Assembly (NCBI GenBank): GCA_913775305.1
Contig: CAJYIY010000077.1
Location: forward strand, 24,042 to 88,041
DNA: 64,000 nucleotides
Origin: an uncultured Erwinia sp.
Lineage (GTDB): Bacteria; Pseudomonadota; Gammaproteobacteria; Enterobacterales; Enterobacteriaceae
Reading direction: 5' to 3'
How positions within the stretch are numbered: the stretch's first letter is position 1; every line of letters begins with the position of its first letter. Shown here piece by piece: positions 26,698 through 35,038 of this stretch. The position numbers were made by a program, and so were the translations under genes. Below the pieces are notes generated by a model. That model ran no database searches. It saw only the letters and a program-made list of their open reading frames with translations, and was not told where the DNA came from.

Positions 26698-27766
26698 GTT
26701 TCCTCCTGCGCAGCAGACCAATAACGCCACGCGGCAGAAACAGCGTAACGAGAATAAACATCAGACCAAGGAAAAACAGCCAGAACTCCGGGAAGGCGAC
26801 GGTGAACCAGCTTTTCGCGCCGTTAACGATCGCCGCACCCAGCATCGGGCCAATCAGCGTGCCGCGTCCCCCTAAGGCAACCCAGATAGCGGCCTCAATC
26901 GAGTTGGTGGGTGACATTTCGCCGGGGTTGATTATGCCAACCTGTGGCACATACAGCGCCCCGGCCAGCCCGCACAGCACCGCCGACAGCGTCCAGACAA
27001 ACAGCTTAAAGCCGCGCGGATCGTAGCCGCAGAACATCAGTCGGTTTTCTGCATCGCGCACCGCGGTGAGTACGCGACCAAACTTGCTGCGGGCCAGTGC
27101 AAAACCGATGCCCAGGCTGATGACCAGCAGCAGCAAGGTGGCGACAAACAGTCCGATGCGCGTACCGGTGGTGGTAATGGAGAAGCCGAGCAGGGTGGTA
27201 AAACCGGTGAAGCCATTATTACCGCCAAAGCCGGTTTCGTTGCGGAAGAACAGCAGCATCCCAGCATAGGTCAGTGCCTGAGTCATGATCGAAAAATAGA
27301 CCCCTTTGATCTTCGAACGGAAGGCAAACCAGCCGAACACCAGTGCCAGCATCCCCGGGACCAGTACGATCAGACACAGCGCCCAGGCGAAGTGCTGCGT
27401 CCCCACCCAAAACCACGGCAGTTCGTTCCACGACAGAAACGACATAAAGGCGGGCAGACCATCACCTGCTGCCTGACGCATCAGGTACATGCCCATTGCA
27501 TAGCCACCCAGCGCGAAGAACAGGCCATGACCGAGAGAGAGCAGTCCGGCGTAGCCCCACACCAGATCCAGCGCTACGGCCACAACAGCGTAACAAAGAA
27601 TTTTGCCGATGAGCGTCAGGGTATAGGTGGAGAGTGCCAGCGGATTATCCGCCGGCAGCAGGGCCAGGAACGGCAGCACCAGCAGGGCCAGCAGCAGTAC
27701 GGTCCCGAGCCCGAGAGTCAGACGCGGCGCTTTCTGCGCCACGGTTAGCGTCATGGGTTGCGTCAT
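26690..27766 (-). CDS. urtC: Urea ABC transporter permease UrtC
   Basis: UrtC is one of two permeases of the urea importer. The 358-residue protein is strongly hydrophobic with about ten membrane segments. The LivM-family cytoplasmic loop is seen as SKFGRVLTAVRDAENRLMFC, and VALGGRGTLIGPMLGA is typical of UrtC near the C-terminus. The start codon overlaps the urtB stop (TGATG), which implies translational coupling. Confidence 0.95.
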   Translation of the reverse strand: MTQPMTLTVAQKAPRLTLGLGTVLLLALLVLPFLALLPADNPLALSTYTLTLIGKILCYAVVAVALDLVWGYAGLLSLGHGLFFALGGYAMGMYLMRQAAGDGLPAFMSFLSWNELPWFWVGTQHFAWALCLIVLVPGMLALVFGWFAFRSKIKGVYFSIMTQALTYAGMLLFFRNETGFGGNNGFTGFTTLLGFSITTTGTRIGLFVATLLLLVISLGIGFALARSKFGRVLTAVRDAENRLMFCGYDPRGFKLFVWTLSAVLCGLAGALYVPQVGIINPGEMSPTNSIEAAIWVALGGRGTLIGPMLGAAIVNGAKSWFTVAFPEFWLFFLGLMFILVTLFLPRGVIGLLRRRKHD

Positions 27767-29325
27767 CAGTCAATCACCCTTCCTTTAAAGGCGAACAGCC
27801 CCTGTGGCCGCTTCTGGATAAACAGCACGATCAGTACGAGGATCAGAATTTTGCCGAGTACGGCGCCGATCTGCGGTTCCAGGACTTTGTTGAGAATACC
27901 GAGGCCAAGCGCAGCCACCACGGTGCCTGCCAGCTGGCCAACGCCGCCGGTCACCACCACCAGGAAGGAGTCGATAATATAACCCTGGCCCAGCTCCGGC
28001 CCGACGTTGCCCAGCTGGGAGAGCGCCACGCCGCCGAGTCCGGCAATGCCGGAACCGAGGCCGAAGGCCAGCATATCGACACGTCCGGTGGGTACGCCGC
28101 AGCAGTCGGCCATCGCACGATTCTGCGTGACTGCCCGCACGTTCATCCCCAGGCGGGTTTTATTCAGCAGCAGCCAGGTCAGTAGCAGCACGCCAACCAC
28201 AAAGACCATAACGGCCAGGCGGTTGTACGGCAGAACGAGATTAGGCAGCACCTGCATGCCACCGGAGAGCCAGGCCGGGTTAGCCACTTCCAGGTTCTGC
28301 GTACCGAACACGACCCGGACCAGCTGGATCAGCATCAGGCTGATGCCCCAGGTGGCCAGCAGCGTTTCCAGCGGACGGCCATAAAGATGGCGGATGATAG
28401 TCCGTTCCAGTGCCATGCCGATGGCGGCGGTGATAAAGAAGGCGACCGGCAGCGCCAGCAGCGGATAAAACGCCAGCCACTCCGGCGCAAAGCGCTGAAA
28501 CAGATTCTGCACCAGCCAGGTGGCATAAGCACCGAGCATCAGCATTTCGCCGTGAGCCATGTTAATCACCCCGAGCAGGCCGTAGGTGATAGCCAACCCA
28601 AGTGCCGCCAGCAGCAGTACGGAGCCCAGCGACAGGCCGGTGAACGCCTGGCCGAGTACCTCGCCCAGCATCAGACGATGGCGGATCTGCTTCAGACTGT
28701 CGGCGGCGGCGGCGCGCACACTGGCATCGGCTTCGTTTTGCGGTGACAGCAGGCGCTCCAGGCTGGCCTGGGTTTGCGGGTCGCTGGTCTCGCCCAGCAG
28801 TTTGACCGCCTGTAAACGTACCTGAGGATCGCTGTCACTCAGCTGCAGCCCGGCAACAGCCTGTGCCAATACCGCGCGGACATCGCTGTTCTGCTCTGCC
28901 GCCAGCCGCTGGCGCAGCAGCGGCAGCTGATCGGGTTGGGCATCATTTTGCAGTGCCCGCGCGGCTTTCAGCCGCGTGGCGGGCTGCGGGCTGACCAGTT
29001 GATGGGCGGCGAGCGTGGTGGCAATCATTGTGCGCAGCCGGTTATTCATAAACAGCTTTTTAGGGGTTCCTGCCGGTGTGGCATTGCCTTCCAGCGGCGT
29101 CAGCTGGCCTTTAAGCTGGTTGAACGGCTGCTTGTTCTCGTCGATGACGACGGTTTCACTGTGCAGGGCCTGCAACAGCGGCAGGCGGGCAGGGTCCGGT
29201 GCAGCGGCCCACTGCTGGAGGATCTTCAGCTGATCGCTGCGGCTGGCGGCGGAAAAGTCCGCTGCCGGTCCGGCCAGGGCCAGGCATGGCAGGCTCAACA
29301 GCAGTATTAGCAGCAATCGCATCAT
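27766..29325 (-). CDS. urtB: Urea ABC transporter permease UrtB with long periplasmic N-terminal domain
   Basis: UrtB is the LivH-like permease partner of UrtC. The 519-residue protein has a signal peptide (LLLILLLSLPCLALA) and a soluble region of about 200 residues with HEAT-like helical repeats (ARLKAARALQ, VRLQAVKLLGETSD, VRAAAADSLKQI). It then enters the permease domain (SLGSVLLLAALGLAITYG, MNVRAVTQNRAMADCCG). The N-terminal domain is usual in proteobacterial UrtB but absent from LivH; its role is not known. Two consecutive ATGs (29325 and 29322) could start it. Confidence 0.94.
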   Translation of the reverse strand: MMRLLLILLLSLPCLALAGPAADFSAASRSDQLKILQQWAAAPDPARLPLLQALHSETVVIDENKQPFNQLKGQLTPLEGNATPAGTPKKLFMNNRLRTMIATTLAAHQLVSPQPATRLKAARALQNDAQPDQLPLLRQRLAAEQNSDVRAVLAQAVAGLQLSDSDPQVRLQAVKLLGETSDPQTQASLERLLSPQNEADASVRAAAADSLKQIRHRLMLGEVLGQAFTGLSLGSVLLLAALGLAITYGLLGVINMAHGEMLMLGAYATWLVQNLFQRFAPEWLAFYPLLALPVAFFITAAIGMALERTIIRHLYGRPLETLLATWGISLMLIQLVRVVFGTQNLEVANPAWLSGGMQVLPNLVLPYNRLAVMVFVVGVLLLTWLLLNKTRLGMNVRAVTQNRAMADCCGVPTGRVDMLAFGLGSGIAGLGGVALSQLGNVGPELGQGYIIDSFLVVVTGGVGQLAGTVVAALGLGILNKVLEPQIGAVLGKILILVLIVLFIQKRPQGLFAFKGRVID

Positions 29326-29402
29326 AGTTTGCTCTCTCGCTTATCTCGGGTGCGATGAAATTCAGCGGGCCAGGCAGCGCCTGGCCCTGCGGAACGGCTC
29401 TG

Positions 29403-30671
29403 TCAGTGCGTGGTTTTTACCGCGTAATCGGGTTTCTTCTCGTTACCGGCGATGTACGGGCTCCACGGCTGTGCGCGAACCGGTTTGTCGGTCTGCCAGA
29501 CCACGTTGAACTGACCGTTATCTTCGATTTCACCGATCATGACCGGTTTGTGCAGGTGGTGGTTGGTTTTGTCCATGGTCAGCGTAAAGCCGTCCGGTGC
29601 GGCAAAGGTCTGCCCGGCCATCGCGGCACGCACTTTATCCACATCGGTCGTCCCCGCTTTCTCTACGGCCTGCGCCCACATATGGATACCGACATAGGTG
29701 GCTTCCATCGGGTCGTTAGTGACCACCGTATCGGCGTTCGGCAGCTTGTGCGCTTTGGCATAGGCTTTGTAATCCGCGACGAATTTAGCGTTAGCCGGGT
29801 TATCCACCGATTCGAAGTAGTTCCACGCGGCCAGATTGCCGACCAGCGGCCTGGTATCAATACCGCGCAGCTCCTCTTCTCCAACAGAGAAGGCCACGAC
29901 CGGTACATCGGTGGCCTTAATGCCCTGGTTCGCCAGCTCTTTGTAGAACGGCACGTTAGAGTCGCCGTTAATCGTAGAGACCACCGCCGTTTTGCCACCG
30001 GCAGAGAACTTTTTGATATTGGAAACGATGGTCTGGTAGTCGCTGTAGCCAAACGGCGTGTAGACCTCTTCGATATCGCTGTCCTTCACGCCTTTAGCAT
30101 GCAGGAACGCGCGCAGGATCTTATTGGTGGTGCGCGGATACACGTAGTCAGTACCCAGCAGGAAGAAGCGTTTTGCCGATCCGCCATCTTCGCTCATCAG
30201 ATACTCTACCGCCGGGATCGCCTGCTGGTTAGGGGCGGCACCGGTGTAGAACACGTTTGGCGACATCTCTTCGCCTTCATACTGCACGGGATAAAACAGC
30301 AGGCCATTCAGCTCTTCAAACACCGGTAAAACGGACTTGCGTGAAACTGACGTCCAGCAGCCAAACACGACGGCGGCTTTATCCTGCGTCAGCAGCTGGC
30401 GGGCTTTTTCCGCAAACAGCGGCCAGTTAGAGGCGGGATCGACCACCACCGGCTCCAGTTTTTTGCCCAGCACGCCGCCTTTGGCGTTGATCTCATCAAT
30501 GGTCATCAGTGCGACATCTTTCAGCGGCGTTTCGGAAATCGCCATGGTGCCGGACAGCGAGTGCATAATGCCGACTTTAATGGTGTCGGCCGCCTGAGCG
30601 CTCCAGGATAGTCCCATGCCAATCACGGTGGCAGAAAGTGCAAAAGCCTTAAGCAATGAACGTCTTTTCAT
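29403..30671 (-). CDS. urtA: Urea ABC transporter substrate-binding protein UrtA
   Basis: UrtA is the periplasmic urea receptor of the importer. The 422-residue protein has an N-terminal MKRRSLLKAFALSATVIG, which reads as a twin-arginine-type signal (RRSLLK), then a family 4 solute-binding fold. UrtA-type motifs include GIMHSLSGTMAISETPLKD, FYPVQYEGEE and FLLGTDYVYPRTTNKI. The start is the ATG at 30671 after AGGGGATTACTG. It is separated from the GntR gene by 28 bases and from urtB by 77 bases. Confidence 0.95.
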   Translation of the reverse strand: MKRRSLLKAFALSATVIGMGLSWSAQAADTIKVGIMHSLSGTMAISETPLKDVALMTIDEINAKGGVLGKKLEPVVVDPASNWPLFAEKARQLLTQDKAAVVFGCWTSVSRKSVLPVFEELNGLLFYPVQYEGEEMSPNVFYTGAAPNQQAIPAVEYLMSEDGGSAKRFFLLGTDYVYPRTTNKILRAFLHAKGVKDSDIEEVYTPFGYSDYQTIVSNIKKFSAGGKTAVVSTINGDSNVPFYKELANQGIKATDVPVVAFSVGEEELRGIDTRPLVGNLAAWNYFESVDNPANAKFVADYKAYAKAHKLPNADTVVTNDPMEATYVGIHMWAQAVEKAGTTDVDKVRAAMAGQTFAAPDGFTLTMDKTNHHLHKPVMIGEIEDNGQFNVVWQTDKPVRAQPWSPYIAGNEKKPDYAVKTTH

Positions 30672-30699
30672 CAGTAATCCCCTGAAATTATTAAAAAGA

Positions 30700-31410
30700 T
30701 TATGTAGGTGAAACCGTGTGTAGCCTTGCCTGCTGGAGCATATGCAATGTGATCTTTCTGACCTCTGCCCTGCTGACGGCAATATGCCCGGTCAGAATGC
30801 TTTGGGCCTCCTCGCTTTGCTGATGTCGTACCGCGTTTAAAATTTGTGCGTGTTCGTTATAGGTGGCATCAACGCGATCCTCGCGGGTGAAGTCGAGGCG
30901 GCGGATGATGCGGATCTTTTCCGTTAACTCACCGTGAATGCGGGCCATTTCCTCGTTGCCTGTGGTGGAAACCAGCGCTATATGAAAGGCTTCGTCATGC
31001 AGGGAAACGGCGAGAAAATCGGCCAGGCGCGGTTCGTCAATCCAGAAGCGCGTCAGCGGGGCCAGCAGCTCACGACACTGCCGGACGGGAAGGCGACACA
31101 GCCTTTTCACCGCCTCGCATTCCAGCACCGTACGCAGGTCGTACAGCGCTTCGAACCACGCAAAATCAAACTGGCGGACCTGCCAGCCAAGGCGGCTCCA
31201 CACCTCGACATAGCCTTCACGCTCCAGGCGAAACAGCGCCTGACGCACCGGGGTACGGCTTACCGCCATGCGTGTGGCGATTTCACTCTCGCTGAAGCGA
31301 TCACCCGGCATCAGGCGAAAGTCGAAAATGTCATTTTTCAGCGCGTGATAGACGCGGTCGGCCAGCACCTCTGGCCGATCCTTGCTGCTTTTCTGCGATG
31401 ATCCCTGCAT
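30700..31410 (-). CDS. GntR-family (FCD) transcriptional regulator of the urea operon
   Basis: The 236-residue protein has an N-terminal winged helix (FSESEIATRMAVSRTPVRQAL, then LEREGYVEVWSRLGWQV) and a helical FCD ligand-binding domain (YDLRTVLECEAVKRL, LHDEAFHIALVSTTGNEEM). It is embedded in the operon, ten bases after the urea carboxylase stop and 28 bases before urtA, so it is almost certainly co-transcribed and probably controls the operon. An operator-like GTATAC palindrome lies upstream of the first gene. The start is the ATG at 31410 with AAGGA eight bases before it. The ligand is unknown. Confidence 0.9.
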   Translation of the reverse strand: MQGSSQKSSKDRPEVLADRVYHALKNDIFDFRLMPGDRFSESEIATRMAVSRTPVRQALFRLEREGYVEVWSRLGWQVRQFDFAWFEALYDLRTVLECEAVKRLCRLPVRQCRELLAPLTRFWIDEPRLADFLAVSLHDEAFHIALVSTTGNEEMARIHGELTEKIRIIRRLDFTREDRVDATYNEHAQILNAVRHQQSEEAQSILTGHIAVSRAEVRKITLHMLQQARLHTVSPT

Positions 31411-31420
31411 ATTCACATCC

Positions 31421-34400
31421 TTATTCCAGCCACAGCAGCGCATCGCCCGGACTGACCGGACGGCCTGACTGACAGCCAATTCGTTTTACCCGACCAGCCT
31501 GCGGGGCATTAATCGCCAGCTCCATTTTCATGGCTTCAACCACAATCAGCGGTTGCCCGGCCTCCACCATGTCACCCTCCTGCACCAGAATCTTCCAGAT
31601 GTTGCCGTTCATATCGGCGCTGACCTGCAGGGCGCTGTTGTCCTCTTCCGGCGGCTGTGAGGCCCCGCTGCCGTTGAGTGGGGCGTTTTCTTCTTCCTGT
31701 GCCCACAGCGCCACTTCGGCATCAAACGCGCTGGCCTGACGACGGCGGAAGGCGGCGATAGCTTCGGCGTTATCGGTAAGAAACTGCGTATGTTCCGCAA
31801 AATCGAACTCGCTGTGTTCAATGCGCACGCTGGCGCGGCCTTCACGGAAATCATCACGCAGCCGTTCGAGTTCGGCTTCGCTGACCGGATAGAAGCGCAC
31901 CTGATCGAAGAAATGCAGAAGCCAGGGCTCGTTTGCGGCAAACTGTGGGTTTTTCAGGAATTTATTCCAGATAGGCAGCGTGCGGCCCACCAGCTGATAG
32001 CCCCCCGGGGAGTCCATGCCGTAGATACACATGTACATGCCGCCGATACCGACGGTGCCTTCGGCGGTAAACGTTCGCGCCGGATTGTATTTGGAACTCA
32101 GCAGGCGGTGGCGCGGATCAACCGGCACCGCGCAGGGCGCACCGAGGTAAACGTCGCCGAGGCCGAGGATCAGGTAGCTGGCGTCAAAAATCGTGTTTTT
32201 CACCTCTTCGCGGCTGCTGAGGCCGTTAATTCGCTGGATAAAGTCGACGTTGTTGGGCAGCCACGGCGCGCTGGCGCGAACGGTTTGCTGGTAGCGTTCC
32301 ACCGCGAGTAACGTTGCGCTGTCTTCAAAGGCCATCGGCAGGTGCACGATGCGTGACGGCACCTTCATCCTGCTGACGTCGCCGAGGTTTTTCTCCAGCT
32401 CCTGTAGCAGCAGCATCAGCTGTTTCTGACTGAGAATGCGGCTGTCGTAGCGAATTTGCAGCGAGCGCACGCCGGGCGACAGCTCTTCTACGCCGGGCTG
32501 ACCGTATTCGCGCAGCGCCGTCATCAGCAGATGGATACGCATCCGCAGCGCCAGATCCAGCACGTTATCGCCGTATTCCAGCAGAATGTAGTTGTCGCCT
32601 GCCTGGCGCCAGACCACTGCTGGCGTGGTCGCCGTGGCTTTCAGCGAGGCGAGAATGGTTGCGGAGCCGTGCGCGGTTTCAGCCAGCGAGGGCACCTCAA
32701 AGGTCGGCCGGTGCAGCGCGTTCAGATTTTCCACGCTGCGGGCCTGGGCCTGCTCCAGCGCCAGGGCTTCTTCTGCGCTGATCGGATGAAAGCGCAGACG
32801 ATCGCCCGGTTTCACCTGGCCGACTTTCCACAGTTCGGCTTTGGCGATGGTCACCGGACAGACGAAGCCGCCAAGGCTCGGGCCATCGCGGGTGAGGATC
32901 ACCGGGAAGTCGCCGGTAAAGTTGATTGCGCCGATGGCGTATTCGCAGTCGTGAACGTTGGAGGGATGCAGCCCGGCTTCACCGCCGTTGGCCCGTGCCC
33001 AGCCGGGTTTAGGTCCCACCAGGCGCACGCCAAGGCGGTTAGAGTTGTAGTGAACCTGCCATTCGCTGGCAAAAAATTCATCGATGGACTGCTGGGTAAA
33101 GAAATCGGGCGCACCGTGCGGTCCGTAAAGCACGCCGATGCGCCACTCATCGCCGTAGACCGGCTGCGCAGCCAGCGGCAGCGACCTGGGCTCGCTGACC
33201 GGGGCTGGCGTGGTGCAGGCTTCAAGCTCGGGCTGTGAAATGGCCAGCATATCGGCAACGCGCAGGGTTCGCCCGGCATGGCCACCAAACTGGCCGAGAG
33301 CAAAGGTTGAACGGCTGCCGAGGTATTCCGGCACGTCAAAACCGTTACGCACCGCCAGATAGGTCCGGCAGCCCTGCTGCGCACGACCCAGCGTCAGCGT
33401 CTGTCCCGCTTTGACCGCCAGCGGCTGCCACCAGGCGGCCTGCTCATCGTCCAGCATTGCGGGGCAGGGGGCACCGGTCAGGGCGATCAGCGCATCGCTG
33501 TGGAAACGCAATGTGGGTCCCTGTAGCGTGAACTCCAGCGCGGCGGCCTCTTCCGCGTTGCCGACGATGCGGTTTGCCAGGCGGAAGGCGTAATCGTCCA
33601 TCGGACCTGACGGCGGCACGCCGATATCCCAGTAGCCGAGTCGGCCCGGATAGTCCTGAATACTGCTCCAGGTGCCTGGCTGCAGCACTTCTATCACCGG
33701 AGACGCGGCGCTGAAGCCGTCGAGCATACGCGTCCACACCTGGCCGCTGTGGAAAGCTTCCGTCGCGACGATCTGGCGCAGATAGTCGAGGTTGGTAGCA
33801 ATGCCGTGCAGCCGGGTCTGGCCGAGCGCCGTCTGCATTTTCTTCAGCGCCGCCTCGCGGTTTTCTGCATGGACGATCAGCTTGGCGATCATCGGATCGT
33901 AAAAGGCAGTGACGTCGGTGCCGGTGGTAATCCAGCTGTCCACGCGCACATCGTCCGGGAAGCTGACTTCGGTCAGTACGCCGGGACTGGGCTGGAAGTT
34001 CTTCAGCGGATCTTCCGCATAAATACGGACTTCAATGGAGGCACCCTGCGGAGCCTGCGCCATCCGCGCCCAGTCTGGCTCTTCGCCCGCTGCAACCTGC
34101 AGCATACACTCCACCAGATCAAGACCCGTGACGCATTCGGTAACCGGGTGTTCCACCTGCAGACGGGTATTGACCTCAAGGAAATAAAATTCGTCGCGGG
34201 CAGCATCGTAGATATATTCCACAGTTCCGGCGCTGCGGTAGTTGACCAGTTCGCCGAGTTTCACCGCGGACTCCAGCAGCGCATTGCGCGTGGCGGTGGG
34301 CAGGTTTGGGGCCGGGGTTTCTTCCACCACTTTCTGATTGCGGCGCTGAAGTGAGCAGTCACGCTCGCCGAGAGCGATCACCCTGCCCTGACCATCACCG

Positions 34401-35038
34401 AAGATCTGCACTTCAACGTGGCGGGCCCGATCGATACAGCGTTCCAGGAACACGCCGGTATCGCTGAAGAACTGCTCACCGAGACGGCGAACGCTGTCCC
34501 AGGCGCTGCGCAGTGCAGCACCATTGGCACAGCGGGTCAGGCCGATACCGCCTCCGCCTGCGGTACTTTTCAGCATAATCGGGTAGCCTATCCGTTCTGC
34601 GGCGGCCAGCGCTTCATCCAGCGAGGCGAGCAGCGGAGTGCCGGGCGTCATCGGTACGCCTGCGGCAGCGGCCAGCTCACGCGCCCGGTGCTTCAGGCCA
34701 AATTCACCAATCTGCCGGGCAGTTGGGCCAATAAAGACTATTCCCGCCTCTTCACAGGCCGCGGCAAACGGCAGGCTTTCTGACAGAAAACCGTAGCCTG
34801 GCCAGATGGCCTGGGCACCGCTTTCCTGTGCTGCACCGAGAATTTTGTCAATTTTCAGGTAGCTGTCGCTGGCCTTCTCGCCGCCAAGCGCAATGGCGAT
34901 ATCGGCATCTTTAACATGCTGAGAATTTTTATCCGCGTCGGAGTAAACCGCCACGCTGGTGATGCCCAGTCGCTTCAGGGTACGGATGGCGCGGCAGGCA
35001 ATTTCGCCACGGTTGGCGATCAGTACGGTATTAAACAT
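31421..35038 (-). CDS. uca: Urea carboxylase (biotin-dependent)
   Basis: Urea carboxylase uses ATP, bicarbonate and biotin to make allophanate from urea. The 1205-residue protein has a biotin carboxylase domain (residues 1 to about 450: IANRGEIACRAIRT, KSTAGGGGIGL, FLEVNTRLQVEHPVTE), then the two carboxyltransferase parts AHS2/KipA-like (WDIGVPPSGPMDDYAFRLAN) and AHS1/KipI-like (YLGAPCAVPVDPRHRL). A C-terminal biotinyl domain has VEAMKMEL with Lys1171 as the biotin site. It overlaps the allophanate hydrolase stop by eight bases. Some proteins of this family are guanidine carboxylases; the urt genes beside it and the lack of a visible ykkC-type leader favour urea. Confidence 0.93.
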   Translation of the reverse strand: MFNTVLIANRGEIACRAIRTLKRLGITSVAVYSDADKNSQHVKDADIAIALGGEKASDSYLKIDKILGAAQESGAQAIWPGYGFLSESLPFAAACEEAGIVFIGPTARQIGEFGLKHRARELAAAAGVPMTPGTPLLASLDEALAAAERIGYPIMLKSTAGGGGIGLTRCANGAALRSAWDSVRRLGEQFFSDTGVFLERCIDRARHVEVQIFGDGQGRVIALGERDCSLQRRNQKVVEETPAPNLPTATRNALLESAVKLGELVNYRSAGTVEYIYDAARDEFYFLEVNTRLQVEHPVTECVTGLDLVECMLQVAAGEEPDWARMAQAPQGASIEVRIYAEDPLKNFQPSPGVLTEVSFPDDVRVDSWITTGTDVTAFYDPMIAKLIVHAENREAALKKMQTALGQTRLHGIATNLDYLRQIVATEAFHSGQVWTRMLDGFSAASPVIEVLQPGTWSSIQDYPGRLGYWDIGVPPSGPMDDYAFRLANRIVGNAEEAAALEFTLQGPTLRFHSDALIALTGAPCPAMLDDEQAAWWQPLAVKAGQTLTLGRAQQGCRTYLAVRNGFDVPEYLGSRSTFALGQFGGHAGRTLRVADMLAISQPELEACTTPAPVSEPRSLPLAAQPVYGDEWRIGVLYGPHGAPDFFTQQSIDEFFASEWQVHYNSNRLGVRLVGPKPGWARANGGEAGLHPSNVHDCEYAIGAINFTGDFPVILTRDGPSLGGFVCPVTIAKAELWKVGQVKPGDRLRFHPISAEEALALEQAQARSVENLNALHRPTFEVPSLAETAHGSATILASLKATATTPAVVWRQAGDNYILLEYGDNVLDLALRMRIHLLMTALREYGQPGVEELSPGVRSLQIRYDSRILSQKQLMLLLQELEKNLGDVSRMKVPSRIVHLPMAFEDSATLLAVERYQQTVRASAPWLPNNVDFIQRINGLSSREEVKNTIFDASYLILGLGDVYLGAPCAVPVDPRHRLLSSKYNPARTFTAEGTVGIGGMYMCIYGMDSPGGYQLVGRTLPIWNKFLKNPQFAANEPWLLHFFDQVRFYPVSEAELERLRDDFREGRASVRIEHSEFDFAEHTQFLTDNAEAIAAFRRRQASAFDAEVALWAQEEENAPLNGSGASQPPEEDNSALQVSADMNGNIWKILVQEGDMVEAGQPLIVVEAMKMELAINAPQAGRVKRIGCQSGRPVSPGDALLWLE

